From positions 2,604,001-2,668,000 of the forward strand of contig JBCAQO010000001.1 of NCBI GenBank assembly GCA_039111635.1: a stretch of DNA of 64,000 nucleotides, given 5' to 3'. Within the stretch, counting starts at the first letter, position 1; the number at the start of each line of letters is the position of its first letter. Made by a program: the position numbers and the translations under genes. The stretch comes from Heterobasidion occidentale (Eukaryota; Basidiomycota; Agaricomycetes; Russulales; Bondarzewiaceae). The notes beneath the pieces are model-generated. The model ran no database searches, was not told where the DNA came from, and saw only the letters and a list, made by a program, of their open reading frames with translations. Below, piece by piece: positions 36,802 to 50,703 of this stretch.

Positions 36802-38599
36802 TCAAAAGTCATACAAGTCTGGCCTGTCCGTCCGAAACGCCACCTTTTTCTTCGCCTTCCCCTTCTTCTTGCTCTGGGGCTGATCCCCCTCCCCCGCTTC
36901 CGCTTTTTTATCTGCCTCTTCAATTTTTACTTCCACCCTCGCCCCAGCGGCCCTCTTGGGCTGCGATTCCGCCGCCGGTCCCTCGACGTGCGCGTGCGCG
37001 TCCTCCTGATCGTGGCCGTGGTCGTGCCCATGCACGAGCGCCTCGTCCAACGCCGCCGGGCGCGCCGCCGGGGTCGTGCGCCGCTCTCCCACGCCGCCCT
37101 CGACGTCCAGATGCAGCGTCTCGAACACGAGCCGCTTGCGCATGCACCTGAACGCCAGGTTGTTCTCGCCCCCGCCTGCCGCCCCCGACGCCAGCGCGAT
37201 CCCCCGCAGCGTCGAGAACCGGTCGCTCGGCGGCAGCAGCGTGTGCGGCGCCGGCAGCGCGTGGATGTGCAGCAGGCCGTGGTGCGCAGGGAACATCGCC
37301 GACAGCGCGGGATCGGCTGGCGATCGCGAGCGCAATTGAATGTGCCGAAATTGAATGCGGGCCGGCGTGGATACGGTGCAATCGTCAGCGCTGTGCCCCG
37401 TGCGGGTCAAAAAAAAAGGGGGCTGTGGAGCGTGCGCACCCGTGAATGCTGCGAGCGCGATCGACGCATCGGACAGCCAGCCGAGTTTTTGTACCCATCC
37501 CGGGCCGCCCCACCTGTCGGCGGAGATGTCGGGCGGAAGCGCGATCGCGGCGCACGCGGACGGGTGGCGGCGGAGGAGCGCACGCAACGAATGCAAGAAG
37601 CGCAGGATATCCTGACGCACGCGCGCGCATAGCGACGATGTCGATGAGAGTGATGAATAAAAAATATTGCACGTGAATATTTCGACGCGTCGCGAACGGA
37701 GTCGCAACGCACCTGAGCCTCGAGGTCTCCCCATTGTGGCGATCCGAGCGCAGGGACGCATATCCGCACGGGGGACGCGGGCGAGCACGACGCCTCCAAG
37801 AGTGCAGAGAGCCTGTCCACGAGGCGCGCGATCCGCGGCCCGCCCAGAGAGCCCGGCCGCTCGCTCGCGTCCGCGTCGGACGCAGACACGGGGATCGGCC
37901 GCACGCGCGACGTGCCCGTCGCGGCCTCGAGGACAGCGCGGGGCACGCGACATGTGAGATCAAACGTGCGGCAAAACTCGTCGGAGGATCTAGCATCAGG
38001 GCATCAAACGACACATATCGAGGGGGGGAGGGACAGAGGGGTGATGATCAGCGACCGAACGCATCACGCCGCAGGCGCTCGACAGGGTCATCGCGGCCTG
38101 CATGAGCGCGAGAACTCACATACGGGTTCGAGGCGGTGGACGACGGCGAGGTCGAGGATGAGGACGGCCCGACCGTCGTCTGGAACTTGCCCATGAGCTC
38201 GTAGCGCCACGCGATCTTGATCTGCGTGTCCTCGCCCGGCGCGTCTTCCGCGGGCTCGTCGTCCGCTACTGCGGCGTGCGCGAACGGCGCGGACGCGGAC
38301 GGCGTCCACATGCACTCGGCCACGAACGCCTCGGCGTCATCGTCGACGACGCACACGGTCTGCCCGCACGCGAGCCCCTGCGCGATAAAATACTTCTGCA
38401 CCAGCTCGCCATACGCCGAGTGGGGATCGGGCGCGAGGACGAGCAGAGAACAGGACAGGGGCAGCCCCCCTCCCAAGATGTCATCGAGCGACGGGATCCC
38501 TGTGGATGTGATGGTGGTAGATGGGGAAGAGGGGGAGATCCGACAGCCTGGAGGAAGACTAGACTGTTTCGTGGCCGCTTTCCTCTTGAACGAAGACAT
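36802..38599 (-). CDS. ELP4: Elongator complex subunit Elp4 (PAXNEB family)
   Basis: Four exons (38599-38124, 37989-37713, 37611-37440, 37316-36802) give 479 aa. The RecA-like fold signature is at the start: PGCRISPSSPSTTITSTGIPSLDDILGGGLPL, where the part TGIPSLDDILGGGLPL is diagnostic of Elp4. It continues with IKIAWRYELMGKFQ, DEFCRTFDLTCRVP, DILRFLHSLRALLRRHPSA, HHGLLHIH and ENNLAFRCMRKRLVFETLHLD, the last matching the conserved RKRFxxExLHL block. The C-terminus is Lys-rich (KKKGKAKKKVAFRTDRPDLYDF). Elp4 forms the Elp456 ring that supports Elongator in wobble-uridine modification of tRNA. The first intron is 134 nt, chosen for its GTATGT donor and phase. A GTGAGT donor 4 nt downstream would break the frame. 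Confidence 0.92.
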
Positions 38600-41500
38600 C
38601 GTCGAGTTAGAAGTACCGTGGGAAAGCGTTCCTGGACAATTGTGTGATGTCATGCGTCTGCCGTCGTCTTCCTGCACTTCGTCTGGCAGCCCGAAGACCT
38701 CTTTCAACGATGTGCTCGACAAGATCATCATCCTCTACTTCGGGGTGGCGATTGAATAAAATTTTGGCAGATATGCGATCATGGTACACAAAGATGGATG
38801 TCCGCCGAGTCCGGAGAGCACAGGTTGCTACCTGATGCTCATCAGCTTCGGCGTTGATTGGGAGCAACTAATAAGTAAGAAGGTGGAGAATCAAGGACGC
38901 GTCGCTTCGAGTCCGCCCGAGGCCGTGATGACGATGCCTATCATCAATCATCCATGGACGACGGTGTAGTCATTCGCACGTCCGCCACACGCCCAAATTT
39001 CGAGACCCTCGTCTGTCCGTCGGTGACGACGTGACGAAGATTACGACAGCCGGCGACCAGCAGACCTCAGTCAGGCGCGCGAAGAAGATGGGCATCATCA
39101 ACGATGACAGAGGGCGAGCAAAATGGGCGCCCGTAGGAGCCTCATCCCATCGTAACATCTGCAAGGCGCAGCCGGAGCGGCGTTAGTTGCAGCGACCCAA
39201 CTCGAAAAAAACGCTTGGTCGTCAGGACGCGCACGCAAACGATAAGCATAGGACCCGCGGCACCTGCCAAAGGCCGCATGAGAGTTTTCGCTGCTACGGC
39301 GGAGGCGACATACTTCGGAAACGAGTTCCTGACATATCGTAAGCACCAGAGTGCAGACAGAGAGCAGACAGCTGCAGGCGAGAAAACAAGTGATGGCGCA
39401 GCACGCGGTAACGCAGACGGAGGACATACGTAAAGTAGTCCTGTGATGTACGAAGTGCTCCATGGACGGCAGCTTTATTTCTAGACCGTGTGCGGAGTAC
39501 GATCACGCATACAAGTGGGTCAAAGGGGGATCGCAAGTGCGAGTACGATGCCGACGAGCACCGATCGGAATGTGATCCCGGTGTAGCCAGCTCTGAGGCG
39601 GCACAAAGGTTCAAAATTGACCCTGAGCACAATATTAACAATCGTTTGAAGAGATTCGAGAACATACGGAGAAGAAAGGGTACAGGAAAGGCTCAGGTAC
39701 AATGACATCTACATCTGTAAATTCTTGGGAGATGCATCTTCGGGTTCTTTCTGCGATAGGTATGCAGAGTGCCGGGTCGTCCACGGTCATTCCAGGTTGT
39801 GCTTGTGCGAGTCTATCCTGTCAGACGAGAAACCAGCCGGATAGTCCAGAAGCTTTAGAACATCGTCGTGGCCCACCTGGGCCGCTGACTCAACGGTGAT
39901 CAAAGAATAAGACAGAGGAGTGACAGAGGCCGGCTGTCAGATCGGCTCGGTACAGAGCACCCCTGCATAGGTTCTCGGCAGGCCAGGATGAATCGAGCAC
40001 CATATGTGAGGAAACAAGGACCCTGATGGAATGATCTCAGGAGGTCTGAAGACGAACGGCCGAGGTAACTTCGATCGGTGGGGCGCGGCGTGCCTGACAG
40101 CCTGTCTCACTGCGCAGTACAAGAGTAGTACAAGCGTTCTGCTCGGACGCGCAGCAGCGCCGCGGCAAGGTGACCGGAATGTGTCTAGCACAGGGAACGT
40201 AAGAGCCTGGCACGTACTCGAGCACATCCGAAGAAAATGAATAGTCACGGCGTTGATTTAGCCGACTGTTCCACTAATGAGAATTCCGAGTGGGCCTGTG
40301 ACGATCAAGTCGCAGATTGAAGGACCATAACAGGCATCTATGCGTGAGTGTTTTGAGTCAGTCAGAATACTACACCTGCCACATATCATACGACGTACCC
40401 TTGTTAGACAGGCCCAAGTACTTGGATGTTCCTCGATCTTCTATTTCTCCGTGATACATGCAAGCAATCGGGTCTATGGTTGAGCATTGACATGCACACT
40501 AGATACTATACATCGGTCCTAGTTTCGCCTAAGCAAAATCCTGGGGACTTCGTCAAGCAAATACCAATCGTTGAAGTAGGCTACTTGAAACAGCAAGAAT
40601 AGTCAATTCTTGAAACAAGGAAGTACTCCAGTAAACCATAACTTACACTCGTCGTCAGTATAGAGGCTGCTAATCCTCCCAAAGCACGTCCAAGAAATGA
40701 TAGACTCCATAGAAGCAATAAACAAGTTGAGCTTTTCACACAAAGGTAATCGAGGCTCACCGGGCAGAAACCTATGAAAAAGACATATGTCGCCGTCAGC
40801 CAAGAATATCGCACATGGAAGCATATACAAGACGCTGAATACAAGTAGCGTTGCACGGTCGAAAACGAACATGAGTCGTGAAGACTAAATCGGTGCGAAA
40901 GCCGACCAAGGAAACCGAGGGCACCGCTAGAGTCGATCTCAGACACGTCAATTTCTGCTGCTAGGCCATTGATATCATATGTAGTGATAGCAGGGCCCAG
41001 AGCAACTGCGAGGCAAAGCGATCGCGATATGTATTCAAGACACTCAGTAGAACTATATAACCATGATATCGAGAAAATTCCGGAGTCGACTCATCTATTT
41101 ACTTTGCTAAAGTTAAGACTAGCTGTCAGCCCTTTTCCAGATCTAGATGGCTCGGGACAACGCCCGTCAGTGTAGAGGACGAGAGGAGATTTGCCATGCC
41201 TGTTGGAAAACCTACTCGGAGGTTGTGTTCATCGTCAGGATGCCTCGATAGGTTTCAAAGGGTGCTGAAGGGACTGTGCTTAATAATGTTGTGCTACCCC
41301 TTTGCCTGCTCAAGAGGTAAGGAGATGGATGGTACTCGCCGAGAAACATCAAAAAGTATTAATGACAAGCAAGCAGAGTGTGTGAGGCTTGCGACTGCAT
41401 AAGGCGTCATTTTCGACGATTGACCTGCAAGTGCCGTGATGTGCATTGCATGTCATGGGAACGCCAAATTGACTTTGAAGCGTTTTCACTTGTGAACGTT

Positions 41501-41652
41501 GAGACGTAGAAACTCGTACTTTGGCTTATAGGTCGTCGCATAGAGAGACGCGAGGCTGGCATCGCCGACGTGACCGGGTCGTGTTCACCCAACGGCAACC
41601 GCCGACACCAGATCGGTCTCGAGTTTCTGAACAACTTGTCTTTGAACCGTTC
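38600..41652. other. Gene-poor gap, 3.05 kb
   Basis: This is the longest interval without a recognised gene. It has only short ORFs. The most coding-like stretch is a minus ORF at 40581-40946 with hydrophobic segments, listed separately. No terminal repeats, transposase or reverse-transcriptase motifs were seen, but decayed repeats cannot be excluded by eye. Confidence 0.4.
40581..40946 (-). CDS. Possible hydrophobic ORF or gene fragment
   Basis: A 121-codon ORF starts MSEIDSSGALGFLGRLSHRF and continues into Cys/Ser/Leu-rich hydrophobic sequence. A second frame in the same place (40872-40603) reads FDRATLLVFSVLYMLPCAIF, which looks more membrane-like. A spliced gene could switch between them through an intron near 40885-40860. 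No family is recognised. It could equally be a decayed gene or chance. Confidence 0.18.
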   Translation of the reverse strand: MSEIDSSGALGFLGRLSHRFSLHDSCSFSTVQRYLYSASCICFHVRYSWLTATYVFFIGFCPVSLDYLCVKSSTCLLLLWSLSFLGRALGGLAASILTTSVSYGLLEYFLVSRIDYSCCFK

Positions 41653-42373
41653 ATGCAACGTTTCGCACGACATCTGGGCGGTAATGCTTTCTTGAAGACT
41701 TTCATAAAGTCACCGAGAGAGCTTGTTCAACGGACAGGAACATTCGCACTTTACGTTCGCCTCCAGCCTCCACCGTATCTTCTCTATGCTCTTCACTGAA
41801 GCTTTGGACTGGCACAGACCATTAACATAGGCTGCGCGATTCACCTATTCTTCGAATATGTTGGCAGGCCCACGCTTGTAAGATTTATTACACACTCGCG
41901 ATCTTTTCTTTAACAGTCTGTAGGTGCAAGGTCCTTCTATGATTCCTACCATGGCCGAGTCTGGGGAACTCGTCATCGAATACAGGCTGCCCATTCGTCT
42001 CAATCCAAACCACCTCCAGCGCGGCGATTTAGTCACATTGACATCACCAGTTCAACCTGGTCGTATCGTCTGCAAGCGTGTCCTTGGTCTACCTGGGGAT
42101 GTCGTCTGTGTCGACCCCACAGGCATGAAAGCACCGTCGACTGAGCATGTCGTCATACCTAAAGGTCATATCTGGATCATGGGCGACAATGCTGCGGCTT
42201 CAAGGGACTCTAGAGATTATGGGCCGGTTTCATTATCCCTTGTGCGCGGCACGCTTCTCGCAAGGGTAAGAGCCATTATTTGCGCCTTGTGTATATATTG
42301 AAATGTTGGCCTATAGATATATCCCTTTGACCGTTGGACCATTTTTCGCAACAATACAGTGTTTGTCGATTGA
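41653..42373 (+). CDS. IMP1: Mitochondrial inner membrane protease subunit 1
   Basis: Four exons (41653-41754, 41818-41877, 41924-42265, 42317-42373) give 186 aa, the normal Imp1 size. After a short basic N-terminus there is one membrane span (INIGCAIHLFFEYVG). The S26 signal-peptidase core follows: QGPSMIPTM with nucleophile Ser59, QRGDLVTLTSP, and CKRVLGLPGD with the general base Lys105. Then come GHIWIMGDNAAASRDSRDYGPV and the terminal IYPFDRWTIF. Imp1 sits in the inner membrane and trims sorting signals of intermembrane-space proteins such as cytochrome b2 and Mcr1. The first two introns place exon 2 precisely over the membrane span. The gene converges on the TTC1-like gene with a 108-bp gap. 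Confidence 0.92.
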
Positions 42374-42481
42374 TCAACTATACACGTTCAGCGCCATTGA
42401 TGTGTTATATCGGCATCTAATTCTACATATGACCAAGCCACGTTCACAGCACAAGTCACCGGAAAGGAGGTGTTCAGGTGT

Positions 42482-43543
42482 TCATCGAACAAAATTCATA
42501 GAATATCCTCCTTGTCCGTTAGGTTCGAACTTGAAATTGTCCGTTGACAACCCGAAGTTACCTGTACGAGGTGTTGGTCGCTGCCTGCCACCCTACATTT
42601 AAGCGACTTACCTAGAATTTTATTTCCGAGACCCTTCAGCTTATCCACCATTTCTCCCATCTCTTGCTTCTGCGCTTCCTCAACTCTTGGTTTGAGGATT
42701 TGCAGTGCTCGTTTGACTTCTTCAGCTTGCGACGAAGATGGCGGAAGCAAGGTTAACAGGGTATTGTAGTCTGCCCAAGTGTCATATTAGAACTATAACA
42801 AACCATGTAACACGAAAGGCACACCTTCTTGAGCACTGGATAATGACGACCAGGATCCAATCCTTTCATTACTTTGGGCTCGTCGTTGCAGAGCTTTGAT
42901 ATACTGTGGATCATCCAACAATGCTAACGCGACAGCCGGTCAGAATCTCTGATCTCAATCAAGAGACACGTAGACTGACCATCGGCACAGGCTCTGACGG
43001 CCTGTTCGTGCTCTCCCTGAGGTCGTACAATATCTGATCAGCCCGGCGAGTTCCGAGGGAATCTAGAGCAGAACTTCACCATCTTGACATAGCATGCCCC
43101 AATGTTCGCGTTCAGAACTGCTCTTGCCTTGGCGCAATTAACCTCCAATGGAGAGGTTGCGTCGGCGATCCCCTCCGGATCCTTGTCCTTGTCTGTGGGC
43201 TCCTGTTGTGAGGGCTCGAGATCTTCATCGCGCTCAGCCACTGCTCTTTCCTTTCCCTTCGAGACCTTCTTTTTCGGCAGCCGACCTAACCCACGTCTGT
43301 AGGCGGTCAACGCCTCGTTCCAGCTCTTTGCGCGGAAGTACTCGTTGCCTTCCTGCTTCAGCTCCTCTGCATCTTGCAAGCACTCCTGGACAAACACGTC
43401 AGGAAATTATGTACCTCGCCAACGATCACAAAGATACTGACCCTGACGTTCTCCTCGTCCAGTATCTTTTCTCCTTCTGCGGCGTCATCAATATCCAGAT
43501 GTTTCTCGTCGGAAGGTGCAACGTCCTTGGGAGGAGGGGCCAT
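42482..43543 (-). CDS. TTC1: Tetratricopeptide repeat protein, TTC1-like
   Basis: Six exons (43543-43442, 43385-43080, 43016-42980, 42923-42825, 42770-42612, 42561-42482) give 260 aa. The N-terminus is acidic (MAPPPKDVAPSDEKHLDIDD). Three TPRs follow: AEELKQEGNEYFRAKSWNEALTAY-type, KARAVLNANIGACYVKMGEHEQAV and CADALLDDPQYIKALQRRAQ. An acidic, Lys-rich insert interrupts the first repeat. The C-terminus reads KLKGLGNKILGNFGLSTDNF and GGYSMNFVR. This TPR trio with the conserved GLGNxxLxxFGLSxDNF tail matches the TTC1 family of small Hsp70/Hsp90-binding adaptors. A chaperone-cofactor role is family knowledge and not shown here. The start was chosen at 43543; longer in-frame extensions upstream look non-coding. 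Confidence 0.85.
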
Positions 43544-44677
43544 GACGCTCTGCCGCGGTCGGAAGTTGCCGATCACTGAATTACAGAGCGGCGCTGCCAT
43601 CTCTCGGCAGCCATGCCGATCGTACATGGCCTCGTGATCGGTAGGACAGCTGGAACTCGTTTCCCAAGTTTTTCTGTGATTTCGTGGCCCTCCTTGCAAA
43701 CCTTGTGATCATGACTGGCCACCAACAGGAAAGGCTCGATAAGGTTGTTAAAAAAAGCCTGAACTCCCGTGCTGGATACTGCTGCGGATAGTGAGACACT
43801 TATCCGTTCTATTCTGGTGGAGATACCTTGGTGTACTACGACGTAGACGAATACCGTCATCATTGACTGAAGGCCCTCGTATTATGGTACTCTACATTAC
43901 CTCTATGCTGCCGTGGTCCATGATCTCTCAAGATACCCAACACCAGGTCAAAACTCGAAGCCGGAAGAGATTAATATTGACGGTATGCAGAATCTTCAGT
44001 GTTGTGGTAGATAACTGACAAAACTACTGCGCCCTTGGATCAGTCAAGAAATACATGGCAGCAGCCACAATTGTCGCAAGGTGTGTACCTAGTGTGTACT
44101 TGATTGCAGAGCGAATTACCTCCATCAGGCCCACAACTTGCCTCATTATCTCGTTGGCCAATTGTCCGTACCAAATTTTCTCCAATCGAAGTTGCTTTAC
44201 ATTTTATATATTTGTCTCCAACGCGCAGCCACAAGGTAAAAACACTGGATCATGCATCTGTATTTAACGTTTAACCCATAGCCATCTTGGACTAATACTC
44301 GTGTTCCCAATCATAGTCTCGTTAAATATGATCTACGTGACAGTGTGGATTTCAAGCGCTTGGAGAAAGGTAGAGTTGAGATGGCGCGAGGCCGATTCGC
44401 CAAGGAATTGACGTTCGCGATACAAGTTGGGATCAGTTGAGATTGTCGTGATATAGTGAGAGAATTTACAGTATAGGTTGACTATGGTTCTACTCTTCGA
44501 AGTTAATTTCCAATTCATCCGTGTTAACATCATGTGACGCGAATCTACTCCCTAAAATGGCAATCAAGGATTTTCGAGTCAATAACTGTTGACCAGATCG
44601 AGTCAAATGGAGTCCTCAAATTCAACCAAGCCCCTCCCTTCGTCAACTTCCTCTCGTCCCAACCTCTCATCGCCGAT
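43544..44677. other. Intergenic, 1,134 bp
   Basis: This is a head-to-head spacer between the TTC1-like gene and LYS1, so both promoters are here. Minus ORFs at 43573-43863 and 43581-43799 overlap in different frames and have no motif. Confidence 0.42.
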
Positions 44678-46070
<1,393 letters not shown>

Positions 46071-46073
46071 TAG

Positions 46074-46764
46074 AAGGATCATTAGAAGATAATTTAGGCG
46101 TTCGAGTGCTCTCTGGCCGACGCCTAGAACCGAGTGCTTGCGGTCATCGAGACGGAGCGAGAACGGTCAAGGTGCCCGGCCGAGTGTGGCGACGAATGTC
46201 AGAAGCTGTGTGACTGCGTCGCCCGGTGTTGAACGTGGAACGTTGAGAGCGATGGATGTCGAGGGCGTATCTGTCGTCAAGGGTATGCCAAGGAAAGAAC
46301 AAGAAACGGGAGAGAGAACAAGGCGAATACAAGACCTTACTTACTCGCGCAGTATCTAGGGACGGATTCATGTGCGTTCGAGGCTGGGAGCGATGGGAGA
46401 GATCGCGTCGCTAAGCTGGTCGCGCTTGCGGTAACCCGCAGCGCTTCGAACAGGGCCGATCACCGTTCTGCGCCGCGTTGGCGTGATATTTAGTGAGCAA
46501 GCCCGCTAGCCACCCATCCTTTTTCTTTTTTCTTTCTACAGCTCTGCTCGTGCTGCTCTCTCTTCTCTCTTCTCGCTCGGTTCTCTTCTCTTCTCTCTCA
46601 TCTTTCTCTTTCTCTTACATTCTGGGTCTGACCAAGTTTCTTCCTGTGCAATTCTACTACGATTACACCGGTGCTGGTCGCCCCACCCTAATTACTTCCG
46701 TTCCCCATTCACAGCGTCCCTAGAATCGTCCCGCGCACATCTCCCCCCCTGTCTTTCCTTTCAA
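46074..46764. other. Intergenic, 691 bp
   Basis: Promoter of the 46765 gene. It contains a long TCTCTT/TTTCT pyrimidine tract at about 46517-46620. No coding sequence is seen. Confidence 0.45.
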
Positions 46765-48031
46765 ATGGATTCTTGCATCTCAGCAGTCCCCCAAATCTCT
46801 ATCTCTCCCGCTCCCCCATCCGGTCCTTTGTTTGAACCCTTTTCGCCCTTTGACTCGCAGCCCTCGTCTCCAGCTGTCTTCCAGGATAGTTACAGGCCGG
46901 CTCTCCTCAGCCCTCCTCCTACTATCTCCCCCCGCCTCGTTAGACAGTCCTCGCCTTTGCGACCGGTTGATGTCAACGCGAAGGGCCTGGACTCGGACCG
47001 CTTCGAGGCACTGTTGGCCTCCACAAGAGAGAGAAATGCTGCTTCGGGCGGCAAGAAAGCACTGGACCTCCGCAAGGAGATTGCGTTGAAAGCGCACAAG
47101 AGCAAGCAAAGTACGTGCACTGCTTCTCAACGTAATTTCACCACTCATCTTTTTGGTCAGTGGAGCGTCGTGCCCTATTCTTGTCTAAGGTGCAGGCTCC
47201 CCCCTCACCGACTGCCACGTCTACTCCCAAGACTCCTCCGGAGTCGCCGGCCATCTTCCACTACTCCCTGCCGTCCCCAGGTCTCGTTTCGCCTCTTGCA
47301 CTCTTCGAGGCCATTGGGCAGCAGGACGGTATCACGGGCAACATCTATTCGACCATCCAACCCTGGGTTGAACAGGTCGATTTCAGGCTGCCAGCAGAGA
47401 AGAAGGCGTCCAGCGTCCATAAGTCTCTCCCCAGAGTAACAGCAGAAGCCCAAAACCTCTGCCGTCTTTAGATCAGATCACTGCTCGTCTGGGCAACCAT
47501 GGCCACGTCAAAGAAGACAAAGTACGCCACCGATCCCCGATCCCCCTCCCCGCCTTCCTGCGCTCTGGCTCGCCTCCTCGCAAGGCGAGCCCCGAGCCCA
47601 CGCCCATTCCTCGACTGCGTCTCGTGTTCCCCATCGGCAACAGGCAAAAGGCCGTGGCTGCCGTCGCTGTGCCCGAGCCGCACAAACTCCATGCACTGAC
47701 ACCTCGCCTTCCCCCGACCTCCCCGCGCTCACCCTTTGCGCCCAAGTTGCAGGTGACGACTACCGTTGTCCCTCGCAGCTGCTCGTCCTCGCCTACGAAC
47801 CTGACCGAATCCAACCTTTCTGCGTTGAATTCGCGTGCACGCACGGGCCGAGACATGATGTCGACGCTCCGCCGCCGCATGGCCACGGATGTGTCGGCGC
47901 ATGGCATGACCGGGTACGACGAAGAAATGGACGAGCGCAAGTTGAGGAGGATTAGCGCTCCCGCTGAGCTCCCTTACCGTGATCGCCTCGGCTTTGAGCA
48001 TCCGGTTCTCAGCATTCCAGGTGGATTCTAG
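46765..48031 (+). CDS. Disordered Ser/Pro-rich protein of unknown function
   Basis: The model is 46765-47110, 47161-47375 and 47435-48031, giving 385 aa. Blocks that look conserved are RFEALLASTRERNAA, KKALDLRKEIALKAHKSKQMERRALFLSKV, SPGLVSPLALFEAI, LPSLDQITARLG, KLQVTTTVVPRSCSSSP, LNSRARTGRDMMSTLRRRM and the end GFEHPVLSIPGGF. No domain is recognised. The second intron (47376-47434) is the weak point. It is the only GT-AG pair I found that restores the frame, but it removes VDFRLPAEKKASS, which itself looks coding. A small indel near 47440 is the alternative explanation. Confidence 0.62.
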
Positions 48032-48920
48032 CAATGTGTGCGTATCGTGTTTCGTTCTTTCTGATTTCTTTTTCGTCTGCACTCGTTCATGACCACCGAC
48101 AATCTTACCTACCACTGAACATTATGTCAGAGGTGGCCTTGCCTTCCTTGCGAATTTTTTTTCACCATTGCAATCTGTCTGGACATCCGATTTACATCCG
48201 ATTCATTTCTTTTGCAGGTGGAACCCATTTTATTTCTTCTCATACTCCCTTCATTTGTTGGTTGTTGTACGAGTACGGTCATGTTTCGATATTCGGTGGT
48301 ACTGGACCTGGAAAAGCAGGAAAAAAAGGTTTCATGTTCATGGAGCACTGGGCTCTCGATTTTCACCCCTAACCACCTTGCCCCTTACTCTCAATCACCC
48401 TTTCTCTTGTAGGCTGTGCCTCGTCATTGGATTCGTGACACCCCATTTCTGCAACTCGACGGCAACCACTCTCCTTTTCCATCTCATCGCACCCACGCAC
48501 ATTTGTATTTGAATCAAGGGCTGTGCCCTCTCGATTTGGATATCGTTTTCTAGCTATACTCGCATCACTATATATGGAATTGCCATATTTTATTTTGGAC
48601 ACTGAACCTGTCAAAGGGAGATCACGAGGGGGCCCGGGATTAAAACAAGATATTACTGTAAGGTACGAGGTCAGAAACGGCCAGTATATTCAGTAGAAGA
48701 AAGAGACAATCATTTCTATAGATCACTACATCCGTCTGGAATAGAGGAAGGCGAGTGTTTTGAGTGTACTTATGTAAAGCATAGCGCCCATATGTGCTTC
48801 TTTTTCTGTGCACGCAACCGATACATACATTGGCTTACTTAGATCGTACAACACTGGGAGTCATTGGTATCAAACCGGGATTTGAAGTCACCTGTATGTG
48901 ACTTTGGACACAATAACATA
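48032..48920. other. Intergenic between convergent genes, 889 bp
   Basis: 3' flanks of the 46765 gene and IES1. T-rich. No gene is recognised. Confidence 0.45.
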
Positions 48921-50703
48921 CTAATTGGGATTTGGGTTATTTGACGATCCAGGTGGTGTCCTAATAGAGTTCAAGACGTGGAGGCGGCGCTCTGCAGAAG
49001 AGGGTGTATGGACGTTCGTATCAGAAGCGCGCTGGGGGTGTCAAAAATGTGTACGTCAATAGAAGGAACACTTACGGTAGTCGACTCGCGCGTGTTCATC
49101 TAGGCCTTCTTCATCAGAGTCAACGAGGGGATCGATGGTTTGGACACGGTGCCATGCCTCTGTAATATAGCATGCTGTTAACTTTGTGCGTACACAGGAA
49201 AAGAATAAAGATTCCAACGTTGGAGCATTGAACGCTCTTGCCGGTATTCCCGAACGCTTTCCCGTATACGTGTGCTAGCATTCACTGGGTCCCACGAGGT
49301 CGTCAAAAAATAGCCGCTGTGGTAAAATGCGCGGCATACCGGTGGGGTGTAAGCTGCCTGCCTTGGCCTTTCCCTGAGGATCGGACGGGTTGTAATGATG
49401 GAAGGTTGCAACTCGATTGGCCTCCATCGCGTAAGAAGACTGCGCCCGGAACCTGCGGAACGAAGTCTCTGTTTCTGCCATAATATCAATGGCTTTAGCA
49501 CTGAAGAGGTAAGCGAACAACCAAGTGGCACGCTGACACACCCTGCGAATGGGATGAGTTACCGGTGACTCTTTGCCTTCTATCAACATCAACGCCTGCA
49601 ACGAGGTCTTGAAGAAATTGGCTACGTTGTGCCGCCATCTTCCGGCCCCACTCAATCTCCTCAGGAGGATCGACATTTTCTCGTCTCTGCTCTTCTTGAG
49701 AGAGGCGCTGAAGCCACGGTACCTTTTGGGGATGCCTGAGAGCGTACTCGTCCGCAAAAGGGTTGGCTAGGTGAGGGCCCTCGTGATAGTGGAATATAAT
49801 CCACAGAAAAGCTTTCGCGCGGGCCACCGACGATATGTTGATGGGTAAGAAAAGGTCTACAAACTCAACTGGCGGGTCAAAATGAAGGGGGGAAAGGGAC
49901 TGGATGTGACTGGATTGAGTACATGAGATGTTGACCTTCCACTAAGTCTCACCGTCGAGTAATTGGTCAAAACAAAAATCAGGTTGACAATACTAGTTGG
50001 AGGGACGTGTTCTTTCCTCTTGAATGTCGTAGATAAGCATTCGATCTAGTATAAAACATGACCATACATACGATGCGGGCAAGAATATCATTTGGAGTAG
50101 ATGGAGGGGCTGCTTTCTGCTCCGCCGGCAGCAAGGCCGCCTTGAGACAATTCTTGATTCTGGGCGCGTCCTGCACGTTTCCGTCTGTTTTCTGCAACGA
50201 AGGGACAGGATGATAGCTCCTCAATGCCGTCTTCATCTCAGGGAAAACTTGTTTTTTGGAGTACGATGAGTTGATGTCGATGAAGAAGTCCACAAGTACG
50301 TACATGCCATGGTAGTGTTTATTCTGCCGACATTGGTAAGAAGAGATATCTTTGCGAACTCGATGGCAAACGCGGGGGTATCGTGCATCTTGTCCCGCAT
50401 GACCTTAGAGCACTTGGTGGAATTGTATAACGCGTTGACATAGAGGTCGCAAAAGTTGACCTTGGAGGGGGGTTTGCCAGGGGATTCATCTGTGAATACT
50501 CGGTTGTTGTCTGAGAAAATATAATAGAGTAGGTCATATTGAACATCCTCTCGAGTGAGCGTCTCAGAGTCCCCGCGCTTAATTGCAAGCGTCTTGCGAG
50601 AGACATATTGGGGCCTGCCATAGCCACGATCAGAATGGAATATATAAAAAGAGACAGAATAATAGACCTACTGGGACGTGGATTGGTGTGAATGCCGTTC
50701 CAT
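48921..50703 (-). CDS. IES1: INO80 chromatin remodelling complex subunit Ies1
   Basis: Eight exons (50703-50672, 50614-50304, 50247-50072, 50018-49953, 49899-49563, 49492-49340, 49159-49076, 48991-48921) give 409 aa. The family signature is strong: LAIKRGDSETLTREDVQYDLL, FSDNNRVFTD, KVNFCDLYVNALYNSTKCSK, FAIEFAKISLLTNVGRINT, EMKTALRSYHPVPSLQKTD, VPPTSIVNLIFVLTNYST, RAKAFLWIIFHYHEGP, NPFADEYALRHPQKVP, EENVDPPEEIEWGRKM-like text and TIDPLVDSDEEGLDEHARVDY. Ies1 is a fungal-specific INO80 subunit acting in nucleosome remodelling. The first exon supplies only ten residues. Its choice depends on a single in-phase ATG. The last two exons are supported by phase and a conserved acidic motif. Confidence 0.9.
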
